Positions 53,688 to 61,979 of a DNA stretch of 64,000 nt are shown piece by piece. The translations under genes were made by a program, and so were the position numbers. Source of the DNA: Microbacterium sp. SA39 (GTDB lineage: Bacteria > Actinomycetota > Actinomycetes > Actinomycetales > Microbacteriaceae); contig NZ_JXRU01000038.1 in the NCBI RefSeq assembly GCF_000967865.1, positions 62,001 through 126,000 of the forward strand, in the 5' to 3' direction. Under the pieces are notes generated by a model. That model saw only the letters and a program-made list of their open reading frames with translations. It did no database searches and was not told where the DNA came from. Position 1 is the stretch's first letter; each line of letters opens with the position of its first letter.

Positions 53688-53767
53688 CCGAGACCCCGCC
53701 TTATTGCCGAGGCCCCGCCTTGCGTACGCCGACAAGCGGGGGTGTCGGCGGGAAAGCGGGGTCTCGG
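53688..53767. repeat. Nested palindromic repeat, copy 2
   Basis: Perfect 12-bp outer arms CCGAGACCCCGC (53688-53699) and GCGGGGTCTCGG (53756-53767), with an imperfect inner pair GCCGAGGCCCCGC/GCGGGGGTGTCGGC and the shared word GCCGACAA. It is the same length (80 bases) and architecture as copy 1, on the other side of the nuclease-like gene and 19 bases after ilvE ends. Confidence 0.8.
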
Positions 53768-53785
53768 CGAATCCGGCCTCCGGTG

Positions 53786-54898
53786 TCAGGCGTCGAGACG
53801 CAGCAGCCAGCCGTGCCGGTCCTCGCGGCGGCCGTACTGGATGTCGGTGAGCTCCTCGCGCAGCGACAGAGCCAGCTCGCCCAGCGGCTGCGGCTCGTCG
53901 AAGCCCTCGCCCACCAGCGCGCCGATCGGGGTGACGACCGCAGCCGTGCCACAGGCGAAGACCTCGACGATGTCGCCGGATGCCACGCCCTCACGCCACT
54001 CGTCGATCGAGATCGGCCGCTTCTCGACGGTGTATCCGCGGTCCTCAGCCAGCTGCAGCAGCGAGTCGCGAGTGATGCCCTCGAGGATGCTGTCCGACTC
54101 CGGGGTGACGACACGTCCGTCCTTGAAGACGAACACGACGTTCATGCCGCCGAGCTCCTCGACGTTGCGGTGCTCGTTGAGGAACACGACCTGGTCGCAG
54201 CCCTTGGCGCTGGCCTCGCTCTGCGCGAGCAGGCTGGACGCGTAGTTGCCGCCGGTCTTCGCCTTGCCGGTGCCACCCTTGCCTGCGCGCGCGTAGTCCT
54301 CGGAGAGCCAGATGCGCACCGGCTTCACTCCGCCGGAGAAGTACGCTCCCGCGGGGCTCGCGATCACGTAGTAGGCGACCTTCTGCGCCGCCCGGACGCC
54401 GAGGAAGGCCTCCTTGGCGAACATGAACGGCCGCAGGTAGAGGCTCTGGTCGACCCCGGACGGCACCCAGTGCCCGTCGACGGCGACCAGCTCACGCAGT
54501 GACTGGATGAAGTACTCGGTCGGGAGCTCCGGCAGGGCGAGGCGCCGGGCACTGGACTGCATCCGCGCCGCATTGCGATCGGGCCGGAACGTGTGGATCG
54601 AACCGTCCTCGTGGCGGTAGGCCTTGATGCCCTCGAAGATCTCCTGCGCGTAGTGCAGGACGGATGCCGCGGGGTCCAGCGGGATCGGACCGTAGGGCTG
54701 CACGCGCGGACGGTGCCAGCCGCCCTTGGCCGACCAGCAGATGTCGACCATGTGATCGGTGAAGACGACGCCGAACCCCGGGTTCTCATGAACCTCGGCC
54801 ACTCGCGCACGCGAAGCCGCGGTGAGGTTCTTGGTCACAGCGAACTCCAGTGGAGCCACAGTCGCCTCAGCATCGATGGTCGTCATCTCATCATCCAT
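53786..54898 (-). CDS. ilvE: Branched-chain amino acid aminotransferase
   Basis: PLP fold-type IV aminotransferase for leucine, isoleucine and valine. 370 residues. Segments: FGVVFTDHMVDICWS, SVLHYAQEIFEGIKAYRH, LYLRPFMFAKEAFLGV, the PLP lysine in AKTGGNYASSLLAQSEA, the late EVFACGTAAVVTPIG, and a C-terminal ELTDIQYGRREDRHGW typical of IlvE. ATG at 54898 has GAGGA immediately before it; ATG at 54886 is an alternative with 12-base spacing. A possible -10 TAGGCT (54937-54932) lies upstream. It is downstream of leuB. Confidence 0.95.
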   Translation of the reverse strand: MDDEMTTIDAEATVAPLEFAVTKNLTAASRARVAEVHENPGFGVVFTDHMVDICWSAKGGWHRPRVQPYGPIPLDPAASVLHYAQEIFEGIKAYRHEDGSIHTFRPDRNAARMQSSARRLALPELPTEYFIQSLRELVAVDGHWVPSGVDQSLYLRPFMFAKEAFLGVRAAQKVAYYVIASPAGAYFSGGVKPVRIWLSEDYARAGKGGTGKAKTGGNYASSLLAQSEASAKGCDQVVFLNEHRNVEELGGMNVVFVFKDGRVVTPESDSILEGITRDSLLQLAEDRGYTVEKRPISIDEWREGVASGDIVEVFACGTAAVVTPIGALVGEGFDEPQPLGELALSLREELTDIQYGRREDRHGWLLRLDA

Positions 54899-54947
54899 TC
54901 CTCGTGGGTGGGCGCATCGTCGCGCCGTCTCAGCCTACGCCCGCAGA

Positions 54948-55991
54948 TCAGAGGCGGGCAGTGATCGCGGAGCCGATCTCCGCGGTGGTGCGTGCCGCCG
55001 TCCGGGCGGCGATGTCGGCCTCGACCGCCGCGCTGACGCGGGCGGACTCGTCAGCGAGGCCGAGGTGGTCGAGCAGCAGGGCGACCGACAGGATCGCCGC
55101 GGTGGGGTCAGCCTTCTGCTGTCCGGCGATGTCGGGCGCTGAGCCGTGGACCGGCTCGAACATCGAGGGGAACGCGCCGTCGGGATTGATGTTGCCGGAT
55201 GCCGCGAGACCGATGCCGCCGGTGACCGCACCGGCCAGATCGGTGAGGATGTCGCCGAACAGGTTATCGGTGACGATCACGTCGAAACGAGACGGGTCGG
55301 TCACCAGGAAGATCGTCGCGGCATCGACATGGAGATAGTCGACCGTCACGTCGGGGTGGGACGCGGCCACCTCGTTCACGACCCGCTGCCAGATCCCGCC
55401 GGCATGCACGAGCACGTTCGTCTTGTGCACGAGCGTGACCTTCTTGCCGCGGCGCTCCGCGAGCTCGAAGGCGTAGCGCACGACGCGCTCCACGCCGAAG
55501 GCCGTGTTGACGGAGGTCTCGTTGGCGACCTCCTGCGGCGTGCCCTTGCGGATCGCGCCGCCGTTGCCGACGTACGGCCCCTCCGTGCCCTCGCGGACCA
55601 CGACGAAGTCGATGTCGCCGGGGCTCGCCAGCGGGCCGGGCGCGCCCGCGAACAGCTTCGACGGACGCAGGTTGACGTAGTGGTCGAGGGTGAAGCGAAG
55701 TCTGAGCAGGAGTCCACGCTCGATGTTCGCGTCCTTGAGGCGCGGGTCTCCGGGGGTGCCGCCGACCGCCCCGAGCAGGATGGCGTCGTGAGCGGAGATG
55801 GCTTCGAGGTCATCATCGGTGAGAGTGTCACCGGTCGCGAGGTAGCGTGCCGCTCCGAGCGCGAAGCGGGTCTTCTCGAACACCACGTCACTCTGAGCTG
55901 TGACGGCCTCGAGAACCTTCTCGGCCTCAGCGACGACCTCGGGACCGATGCCGTCTCCGGGGATGACGGCCAGCTTCACGACACGCGACAT
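54948..55991 (-). CDS. leuB: 3-isopropylmalate dehydrogenase
   Basis: Oxidative decarboxylation step of leucine synthesis. 347 residues, the shorter actinobacterial type. Motifs: [14 protein letters not shown] at the start, [35 protein letters not shown], the lysine in [25 protein letters not shown], and [17 protein letters not shown] with AAGGAG seven bases upstream. ilvE follows after a 49-base gap. leuCD lie 24 kb away. Confidence 0.96.
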   Translation of the reverse strand: MSRVVKLAVIPGDGIGPEVVAEAEKVLEAVTAQSDVVFEKTRFALGAARYLATGDTLTDDDLEAISAHDAILLGAVGGTPGDPRLKDANIERGLLLRLRFTLDHYVNLRPSKLFAGAPGPLASPGDIDFVVVREGTEGPYVGNGGAIRKGTPQEVANETSVNTAFGVERVVRYAFELAERRGKKVTLVHKTNVLVHAGGIWQRVVNEVAASHPDVTVDYLHVDAATIFLVTDPSRFDVIVTDNLFGDILTDLAGAVTGGIGLAASGNINPDGAFPSMFEPVHGSAPDIAGQQKADPTAAILSVALLLDHLGLADESARVSAAVEADIAARTAARTTAEIGSAITARL

Positions 55992-56007
55992 GACACTCCT
56001 TGCACCG

Positions 56008-56056
56008 GGATGAACCGGCCCGCACTCGAAGTGGTGTCGAACGGGCCGGTTCATCC
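56008..56056. terminator. Long perfect hairpin between the exporter gene and leuB
   Basis: A perfect 15-bp stem (56008-56022 with 56042-56056, core ATGAACCGGCCCG) closes a 19-base loop. It lies 10 bases after the exporter stop and 17 bases before the leuB start. There is no U-run, so it may terminate weakly or act in the leuB 5' leader. Confidence 0.5.
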
Positions 56057-56066
56057 AGCGTACCGG

Positions 56067-57602
56067 TCAGTGCGTGGGGGCTTTGCGCAGTGTGACGGCT
56101 GCGATGAGGCCGGCCGCGACGACGAGCACGGCGCCGATCAGCGACGTGATCATGACACCCGATCCGAAGGCCGATGCCGCGGCATCCCAGAGCGCATCGC
56201 CGAGCTTCGCCGGCAGCTCGTCGGCCGCGGTGTAGGCGCCGGCGAGTGTCTCGCGCGCCGACTGCGCAGCCTCTGCGGGCAACCCGTCAGGCAATGCGAG
56301 GGCGCCGCGGTAGAAGGCGGTGATGATGCCGCCGAGGACAGCTGTGCCGAGCACGGCGCCGAGCTCGTACGCCGTCTCCGACACCGCGCTCGCCGCTCCC
56401 GCCTTCTCAGCCGGTGCGCTCGACAGGATCAGCTCGTTGGAGATCGTCTCCGCCGCGCCGATGCCGATGCCGAGCACGACGAAGGCGATGATGAGCGGCG
56501 CGACACCGTGATCGTGCGTCGTGAACGCGACGATCAGGTAGCCGGCGACCGAGAACAGCAGGGCGCTCGGCACGAGCACATGCGGGGGCACCCGGCGTGA
56601 GACCGGGACGACGGTGAGGCCGGCGACGATCATCGCGGCCATACCGGGTACCAGCGCCGCCCCCGCCAGCAGCGGCGAGAGGCCCAGCACGAGCTGCAGG
56701 TGCTGCGACACGAAGTACAGGAAGCCGACCAGCGCCACGACGCTGAGCAGGTTGACCATGATCGCCCCGGAGAACGAGCCGCGGCGGAAGAGCGCCATGT
56801 CGAGCATGGGGACGACGGTGCGGTTCTGCCGACGCACGAACAACACTCCCATCGCGATGCCCAGCACCGCCCAGCCAGCGGCGACCAGCGACGGACCGTC
56901 GACGGCCAGCGACTTGATCGCGTACACCACCGGGACCATCGCGGCCATCGACAGCACGATGCTGACAGGGTCGATGCGTCCGGGATTCGGGTCGCGGCTC
57001 TCCGGCACGAGAAGTGGCGCCAGCACCACGAGTGGGATCAGCACCGGGACGGCGATGAGGAACACCGATCCCCAGGCGAAATGCTCGAGAAGGAAACCGC
57101 CCACGATCGGGCCGAGTGCGGCGCCCGCCGAGAAGGCCGACGCCCACACAGCGATCGCCATGCGGCGCTGGTCACGGTTCTGGAAGATCGAGCGCAGGAG
57201 CGAGAGGGTCGACGGCATGAGCATCGCGCCGAAGAAGCCGAGCAGCGCGCGGGCGGCGATCAGCAGTCCGGCTGTAGGAGCGAACGCGGCCAGCGCAGAG
57301 ACGGCGGCGAACCCGATGGAGCCGATCAGCAGCATCCTGCGGCGGCCGAAGCGGTCGCCCAGAGTGCCCATCGTGACGAGGAGTCCGGCCAGCACCAGCG
57401 GGTACACGTCGATGATCCACAGCTGCTCGGCGCCGGTGGGCGCGAGCGCGATGGAGATCTCGGGGAGCGCGAAACTCAGCACCGTGTTGTCCACCGACAC
57501 CAGCAGCACCGGCAGCATGAGGACGACGAGCGCCGCCCAGCCTCGGGCTCCGACGCGGGGAGCATCCGTCTCTGTCGTCGGGATCGACGCAGTACGGGTC
57601 AT
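56067..57602 (-). CDS. EmrB/QacA-type MFS multidrug exporter
   Basis: Predicted 511 residues with fourteen membrane helices, the DHA2 family. Features: LPVLLVSVDNTVLSFALPEI in the first helix, GTLGDRFGRRRMLLIG in loop 2-3, and the helix-5 GxxxGPxxGG motif as GAALGPIVGGFL. The ATG has GAGAGGTG seven bases upstream. It is divergent from a TetR regulator across a palindromic operator, the standard drug-efflux arrangement. Substrate unknown. Confidence 0.95.
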   Translation of the reverse strand: MTRTASIPTTETDAPRVGARGWAALVVLMLPVLLVSVDNTVLSFALPEISIALAPTGAEQLWIIDVYPLVLAGLLVTMGTLGDRFGRRRMLLIGSIGFAAVSALAAFAPTAGLLIAARALLGFFGAMLMPSTLSLLRSIFQNRDQRRMAIAVWASAFSAGAALGPIVGGFLLEHFAWGSVFLIAVPVLIPLVVLAPLLVPESRDPNPGRIDPVSIVLSMAAMVPVVYAIKSLAVDGPSLVAAGWAVLGIAMGVLFVRRQNRTVVPMLDMALFRRGSFSGAIMVNLLSVVALVGFLYFVSQHLQLVLGLSPLLAGAALVPGMAAMIVAGLTVVPVSRRVPPHVLVPSALLFSVAGYLIVAFTTHDHGVAPLIIAFVVLGIGIGAAETISNELILSSAPAEKAGAASAVSETAYELGAVLGTAVLGGIITAFYRGALALPDGLPAEAAQSARETLAGAYTAADELPAKLGDALWDAAASAFGSGVMITSLIGAVLVVAAGLIAAVTLRKAPTH

Positions 57603-57631
57603 GGAACACCTCTCAGGATCACGGCGGCATC

Positions 57632-57661
57632 GTTACTAAACCGTCCAGATGGTATAGTAAC
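57632..57661. promoter_or_regulatory. Inverted-repeat operator and TetR promoter
   Basis: GTTACTA (57632-57638) and TAGTAAC (57655-57661) form a 7-bp inverted repeat, extended by ACC/GGT inside. The arm overlaps TATAGT (57653-57658), a good -10 seven bases before the tetR ATG. A TetR dimer bound here would repress its own gene and the divergent exporter gene. Confidence 0.65.
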
Positions 57662-57665
57662 AGAC

Positions 57666-58208
57666 ATGCCCCGACCTCCCCTCGCCCGCGAGAAGGTTCT
57701 CGACGCCTTCGAGATGATCGTCATCGCCGAAGGAGAACGCGCCGCGACACTCGACGCCACTGCCAAGGCGGCCGGTGTCTCGAAGGGCGGGCTGCTGTAT
57801 CACTTCGCATCGAAGGAAGAGCTCGCGGCCGGTCTGCTCGAGCGACTCGACACTCTCACCACGGCCGATCTCGCCATCATGGAGTCCGCGGAGGAAGGGC
57901 CCGTGGCCTATTACATCCGCACCTCGGTGATGGAGGACGAGGCGCTCGACCGCGCCCTGATCGCGGCCTCACGTCTCGCGCAGGGCGGCTCGGTCGCCGC
58001 GGCGGAGGGCCTCCGCAACAACCGACGCCGCTGGGAGGACGCGATCCGTCCGCACGTGCGCGACCGCACGAGCCTCGACCTCGTGATGCTGCTCAGCGAC
58101 GGCCTCTACTTCAACAACTCCCTCGACGTGCACGGACCGGAACGACTGGTCCCTCATGACGATGAGCTCGCAGCGTTGATCGCGCTGGTCCTGAAGACCA
58201 CGTCCTAG
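57666..58208 (+). CDS. TetR family repressor of the adjacent exporter
   Basis: Predicted 180 residues. N-terminal helix-turn-helix: EGERAATLDATAKAAGVSKGGLLYHFASKEELAAGLL (about residues 20-57). The C-terminal domain ends DGLYFNNSLDVHGPE. No Shine-Dalgarno precedes the ATG, but TATAGT ends seven bases upstream, so the transcript is probably leaderless. Divergent from the EmrB/QacA exporter across a shared palindrome, hence its likely regulator. Confidence 0.92.
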   Translation: MPRPPLAREKVLDAFEMIVIAEGERAATLDATAKAAGVSKGGLLYHFASKEELAAGLLERLDTLTTADLAIMESAEEGPVAYYIRTSVMEDEALDRALIAASRLAQGGSVAAAEGLRNNRRRWEDAIRPHVRDRTSLDLVMLLSDGLYFNNSLDVHGPERLVPHDDELAALIALVLKTTS

Positions 58209-58228
58209 GGGCCCGCCTTGGAACGCGA

Positions 58229-58262
58229 AGAGCGCGGAGACGCTTTCGCATCCCCGCGCTCT
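58229..58262. terminator. Bidirectional terminator between tetR and serA
   Basis: A 9-bp stem AGAGCGCGG/CCGCGCTCT (58229-58237 with 58254-58262) between two convergent genes, with 20 and 14 bases to the stops. No long U-run on either side. Confidence 0.6.
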
Positions 58263-58276
58263 CTGTGCAGCTGCAG

Positions 58277-59881
58277 TCAGATGTCGGTGATCTCGATCTG
58301 ACGGAACAGGTCGGCGTCGATCGCGTCGCGCACGTCGTCCAGCAGCTCGTCCGAGAGCGGCGAGTCGAGCGTCAGCACACTGAGCGCCTGGGCGCCGGCG
58401 GCCTCGCGGGCGATCTGCATGCCGGCGATGTTGATGCCGGCCTCGCCGAACTTCTGACCATAGACCGCGACGATGCCGGGGCGGTCGGTGTAGAGCATGA
58501 CGACGTGGTGCTTCTCGATCGGCAGCTCGAGCGCGTGGTCGTTGATGCCGACCAGCTTCTCGGCCTGCTTCGGACCGGTCAGCGTGCCGGAGACCGAGAG
58601 CTGCGAGCCGTCCGAGAGGGCACCCGCGAGCGTGATGACGTTGCGGTACTCGTCGCTCACGTCATCCTTCAGCAGACGCACGGCGATGCCGCGCTGCTCG
58701 GCGAGCAGCGGCGCGTTCACGTACGACACGGTCTCGCTGACGATGTTGGTGAACACGCCCTTGAGGGCTGCGAGCTTGAGCACGCTCACGTCGTACTCGT
58801 TCAGCTCGCCGTGCACCTCGACGTCGAGGCTGGTGAGCGGCGAGGTCGCGAGCGCGGCGAAGATCTGGCCGAGCTTCTCGACGAGCGAGATGCCCGGGCG
58901 CACGTAGGGATCGATGACCCCGCCGGCGACGTTGACCGCGTCGGGGACGAGGTCGCCGCCGAGAGCCAGTCGCACCGAGCGGGCGACCGAGACGCCGGCC
59001 TTCTCCTGCGCCTCTTCGGTGCTCGCGCCGAGGTGCGGCGTGACGACGACGTTCGGCAGGTCGAGCAGCGGACGTGCGGTGCCGCCCTCGGCAGGGGGCT
59101 CGGAGGTGAAGACGTCGAGACCTGCACCGGCGATCTCTCCAGCGACGAGCGCGGCGTGAAGAGCCTCTTCATCGATGAGTCCCCCACGGGCGACGTTGAC
59201 GACGAAGGCGGTCGGCTTCATGGCCCTGAACTGCTCGGCACCGATCATCCCGGTGGTCTCCGGCGTCTTCGGCATATGGATCGTGAGGAAGTCGGCCTCG
59301 GCGACGAGCTCGTCGAGCGACAGCAGCTGCACACCGAGCTGCTGCGCGCGGGCCGACGTCACGTAGGGGTCGTAGGCGACGACGCGCATGTCGAACGCGG
59401 CGAGACGCGCGGCGACGAGCGCGCCGATGCGTCCGAGACCGACGATGCCGACGGTCTTCTCGAAGAGCTCGGCCCCGGTGAACGAGCTGCGCTTCCACTG
59501 GCCGGCCGCGAGCGACGCGTGAGCGGCGGGGATGCGCCTCGCGAGGCTGAGGACGTGGCCGACCGTGAGTTCGGCGGCCGAGACGATGTTCGAGGTCGGC
59601 GCGTTCACCACCATGACGCCGGCTGCGGTCGCGGCCTTGATGTCGACGTTGTCGAGTCCCACGCCGGCGCGGGCGACCACCTTGAGCTTCGGCGCGTGCG
59701 TGAGCGCCTCTTCGTCGATCTGCGTCGCCGAGCGGATCAGCACAGCATCCGCGTCGGACAGCGCCGAGAACAGTGCCTCTCGGTCGGTGCCGTCGACGTT
59801 GCGGACGTCGAAGTCGGGGCCGAGAGCCTCGATCGTGGCGGGAGAGAGCACTTCGGCGATGAGCACAACGGGCTTCGGCAC
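58277..59881 (-). CDS. serA: D-3-phosphoglycerate dehydrogenase
   Basis: First enzyme of serine synthesis. 534 residues, the long form. Catalytic domain with VGLGRIGALVAARL (NAD-binding) at about 146, NVARGGLIDEEAL, and the His-Glu pair (VVVTPHLGASTEEAQ). It is followed by the intervening (ASB) domain and a C-terminal ACT domain (VVMLYTDRPGIVAVYGQKFGEAGINIA) that binds serine. GTG start at 59881 with GAAGGA eight bases upstream. A longer in-frame extension upstream is low complexity and rejected. Confidence 0.96.
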   Translation of the reverse strand: MPKPVVLIAEVLSPATIEALGPDFDVRNVDGTDREALFSALSDADAVLIRSATQIDEEALTHAPKLKVVARAGVGLDNVDIKAATAAGVMVVNAPTSNIVSAAELTVGHVLSLARRIPAAHASLAAGQWKRSSFTGAELFEKTVGIVGLGRIGALVAARLAAFDMRVVAYDPYVTSARAQQLGVQLLSLDELVAEADFLTIHMPKTPETTGMIGAEQFRAMKPTAFVVNVARGGLIDEEALHAALVAGEIAGAGLDVFTSEPPAEGGTARPLLDLPNVVVTPHLGASTEEAQEKAGVSVARSVRLALGGDLVPDAVNVAGGVIDPYVRPGISLVEKLGQIFAALATSPLTSLDVEVHGELNEYDVSVLKLAALKGVFTNIVSETVSYVNAPLLAEQRGIAVRLLKDDVSDEYRNVITLAGALSDGSQLSVSGTLTGPKQAEKLVGINDHALELPIEKHHVVMLYTDRPGIVAVYGQKFGEAGINIAGMQIAREAAGAQALSVLTLDSPLSDELLDDVRDAIDADLFRQIEITDI

Positions 59882-59993
59882 AGAGATTCCTTCGGGGCAG
59901 CACGACAGGCGGGAGGGGCCGATGCGCCGCACACCAGAGGGGGGCGCGATCACCTCAACTGTACCCGAGCGGTCGCGCCGCTCCGTGCGTGTG

Positions 59994-60038
59994 ACGGCTC
60001 GCGTCAGGACGGCTCGCGTCAGGGCTGCTCGCGTCAGG
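59994..60038. repeat. Three tandem copies of a 15-base repeat
   Basis: Units at 59994-60008 and 60009-60023 are identical (ACGGCTCGCGTCAGG); the third at 60024-60038 differs at two bases. The stop codon of the membrane-protein gene lies in the third unit, and because 15 is a multiple of three each copy supplies another in-frame TGA. Confidence 0.85.
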
Positions 60039-60366
60039 CGCTGGGCAGCGTCAGGCTCAGCGCGATGAGGTTGAGCCAGAAGACCGCGACGATCCCGAGG
60101 CCCGCCAGGAACGTGAGAGTCAGTTCGCCCACCCGACGCCGTCGCCCGATGAGGTAGGCGAACACGAAGACGAGAGCGGGGAACAGAACGCCGAACAGCA
60201 GCGTGATCCATCCCGTTCCGGTGAGTCCCGTCCGTGCCATGTTGATCAGATGCGCGACCGCGTTCCAGAGGGCGTACGCGTACACAAGCCCGGCGAGCCC
60301 GATCACGAGACCGACGAGCCAGCGCGGAGACCCGGCGGAGACCGGAGTGGGCTGCGAGTCGCTCAT
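60034..60366 (-). CDS. Small membrane protein
   Basis: Predicted 110 residues with three hydrophobic helices (about 14-35, 48-70 and 84-106) after a short polar N-terminus MSDSQPTPVSAGSPRW, with GRRRR on the presumed cytoplasmic side. No family recognised. ATGA overlap with the upstream membrane-protein gene. It ends inside a tandem repeat downstream. Confidence 0.72.
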   Translation of the reverse strand: MSDSQPTPVSAGSPRWLVGLVIGLAGLVYAYALWNAVAHLINMARTGLTGTGWITLLFGVLFPALVFVFAYLIGRRRRVGELTLTFLAGLGIVAVFWLNLIALSLTLPSA

Positions 60367-60836
60367 GCGCCGATCACCCCCACGGTGACGAAGGGCCAGG
60401 GCACGAGGAGCACCACACCGGCGATCAGGACGGAGATGCGGATCCACGCCGCCTTCCCCCGCGTCAGCACCCAGCTCGCGAGGAACCAGAGCGCGGGCGC
60501 GGCGATCGCGAGCACGAACCACGGGAGGAACATGAAGTCGTCGACGAGGAAGGATGCCAGCGGCCGCAGTCGCAGGCCCGCCACCACCCAGCCGATCGTG
60601 TAGAGCAGGTACACCCCGCCGACCACGCCGAGCACCAGCAGCATCGCGTTGCTGAGTCCGCGGTCCGTGTCATCGGCGGGCGTGACGGTCCCGTCGTCTG
60701 CGACCCTGCCGACATCGCCGCTGCCCTTTCCGACCGCATTCCACCCGCGCGGCAACGCCGGATCTGCCGCCGGATCCTTCGGCGTCGAGGCCTCATCGCC
60801 GTCCCAGCTGAGGGCGTCGTCGGAATCGGAAGTCAT
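60363..60836 (-). CDS. Membrane protein with acidic N-terminus
   Basis: Predicted 157 residues. An acidic, proline-rich cytoplasmic N-terminus of about 60 residues (MTSDSDDALSWDGDEASTPK) is followed by three hydrophobic helices (about 66-86, 98-120 and 131-153). No family recognised. Translationally coupled to the next small membrane protein, so the two probably form one complex or pathway. Divergent from the membrane-protein gene at 60918. Confidence 0.72.
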   Translation of the reverse strand: MTSDSDDALSWDGDEASTPKDPAADPALPRGWNAVGKGSGDVGRVADDGTVTPADDTDRGLSNAMLLVLGVVGGVYLLYTIGWVVAGLRLRPLASFLVDDFMFLPWFVLAIAAPALWFLASWVLTRGKAAWIRISVLIAGVVLLVPWPFVTVGVIGA

Positions 60837-60917
60837 CCCCCCAGAGTAGGACACGCCGTCCACTATGCTCGGGGTGCATCGGGCCACGGAGGCCCTCGGC
60901 AGGGGGAAGGGAACGCT

Positions 60918-61856
60918 GTGGCTGAGAACGAGAAGGTCGATCGCGTCGAGCGGGAAGAGCCGGGCAACGACGGGTCCGAGCCGCGTGCAGGATGGACCCC
61001 GACGGCTGATGCGAAGAAGAAGGCGACGACCTTCCGCTGGATCGCCGGGGTGCTCTGGGCGCTCGCGATCATCGGCGAAGCGGTCGGCATCTTCTGGCTC
61101 CTCCGTCAGCGCGTCTTCGTCGGAGAGGACGGCACGCTCGTTCGCGACCCCGACACCGGTCTCCTGCAGGAGCAGGGCGTCACCGCTCAGTTCCCGCAGT
61201 GGGCGTTCATCGCGCTCCTGGTGCTCCTCGTCGTCATCGCTGCGCTCTCCATCACCGGTTCGGTGCTCTGGAAGAAGGCGAACCGCCTCGATCCTGCGCG
61301 CAAGTCCGACAAGACGCGGTTCTTCGTGCAGAACCAGCTCGGCGCCATCATCGCCGTCGTGGCCTTCCTGCCGCTCATCATCCTCATCTTCCTCAACAAG
61401 GACATGGACAAGGGGCAGAAGACGACGGCCGGCATCGTCGGCATCGCTCTCGCTGCCCTCGCCGTGGTCCTCGGCATCGACTTCGATCCGCCCTCGGTCG
61501 AGCAGTACACCGCCGACCAGTCGGCCGTGATCCAGCTCCTCGGCAAGGACGAGGTCGTCTGGGTGGACGGCGGTGAGGTCTACCACGTCTGCGATGAGGT
61601 CTCTGCGATCCAGACCGGCAGCGAGATCCGCACAGGCACGACGGCGGAGGCCGTCGAGGCGGGCAAGATCCGCCTCACCCTGCAGTTCGCCTCCGAGCTG
61701 CGGGCCTGCGATCTCGCCGTGCCGGAGAACGACGAGGAGATCACAGAAGCCCTCCGCGCCATCCAGGCCGGACAGGTCGACACCCTGCTCCCCGCCCCCG
61801 TCTGGGCGGATCCGGCCGATGCGCCGATTCAGGTCGAGGAGGCGCCGGCCGAGTGA
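60918..61856 (+). CDS. Multi-pass membrane protein, unknown function
   Basis: Predicted 312 residues. A charged N-terminus of about 40 residues is followed by four hydrophobic helices (about 42-62, 96-118, 138-158 and 168-186). The C-terminal soluble domain of about 125 residues has two cysteines (YHVC and LRAC) that could pair outside. GTG start with AAGGGA eight bases upstream. A possible -10 TATGCT lies at 60864-60869. No family recognised. A very strong terminator follows. Confidence 0.78.
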   Translation: MAENEKVDRVEREEPGNDGSEPRAGWTPTADAKKKATTFRWIAGVLWALAIIGEAVGIFWLLRQRVFVGEDGTLVRDPDTGLLQEQGVTAQFPQWAFIALLVLLVVIAALSITGSVLWKKANRLDPARKSDKTRFFVQNQLGAIIAVVAFLPLIILIFLNKDMDKGQKTTAGIVGIALAALAVVLGIDFDPPSVEQYTADQSAVIQLLGKDEVVWVDGGEVYHVCDEVSAIQTGSEIRTGTTAEAVEAGKIRLTLQFASELRACDLAVPENDEEITEALRAIQAGQVDTLLPAPVWADPADAPIQVEEAPAE

Positions 61857-61923
61857 CCGCGCGCTGAGCGAGCCTGATCCACTCCGAGCGCGTCGACCAG
61901 CCGCTCCCCCGTCCCTGAGGGGG

Positions 61924-61969
61924 GAACGAAAGAACGGGCACCCCGCGTGGGGTGCCCGTTCTTTCGTTC
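61924..61969. terminator. Very strong bidirectional terminator
   Basis: A perfect 21-bp stem (61924-61944 with 61949-61969) closes a GCGT loop. The stem base is rich in A and T (GAACGAAAG / CTTTCGTTC), giving U-runs in both directions. It separates the convergent membrane-protein gene and ilvC. Confidence 0.95.
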
Positions 61970-61979
61970 TCAGATCAGA

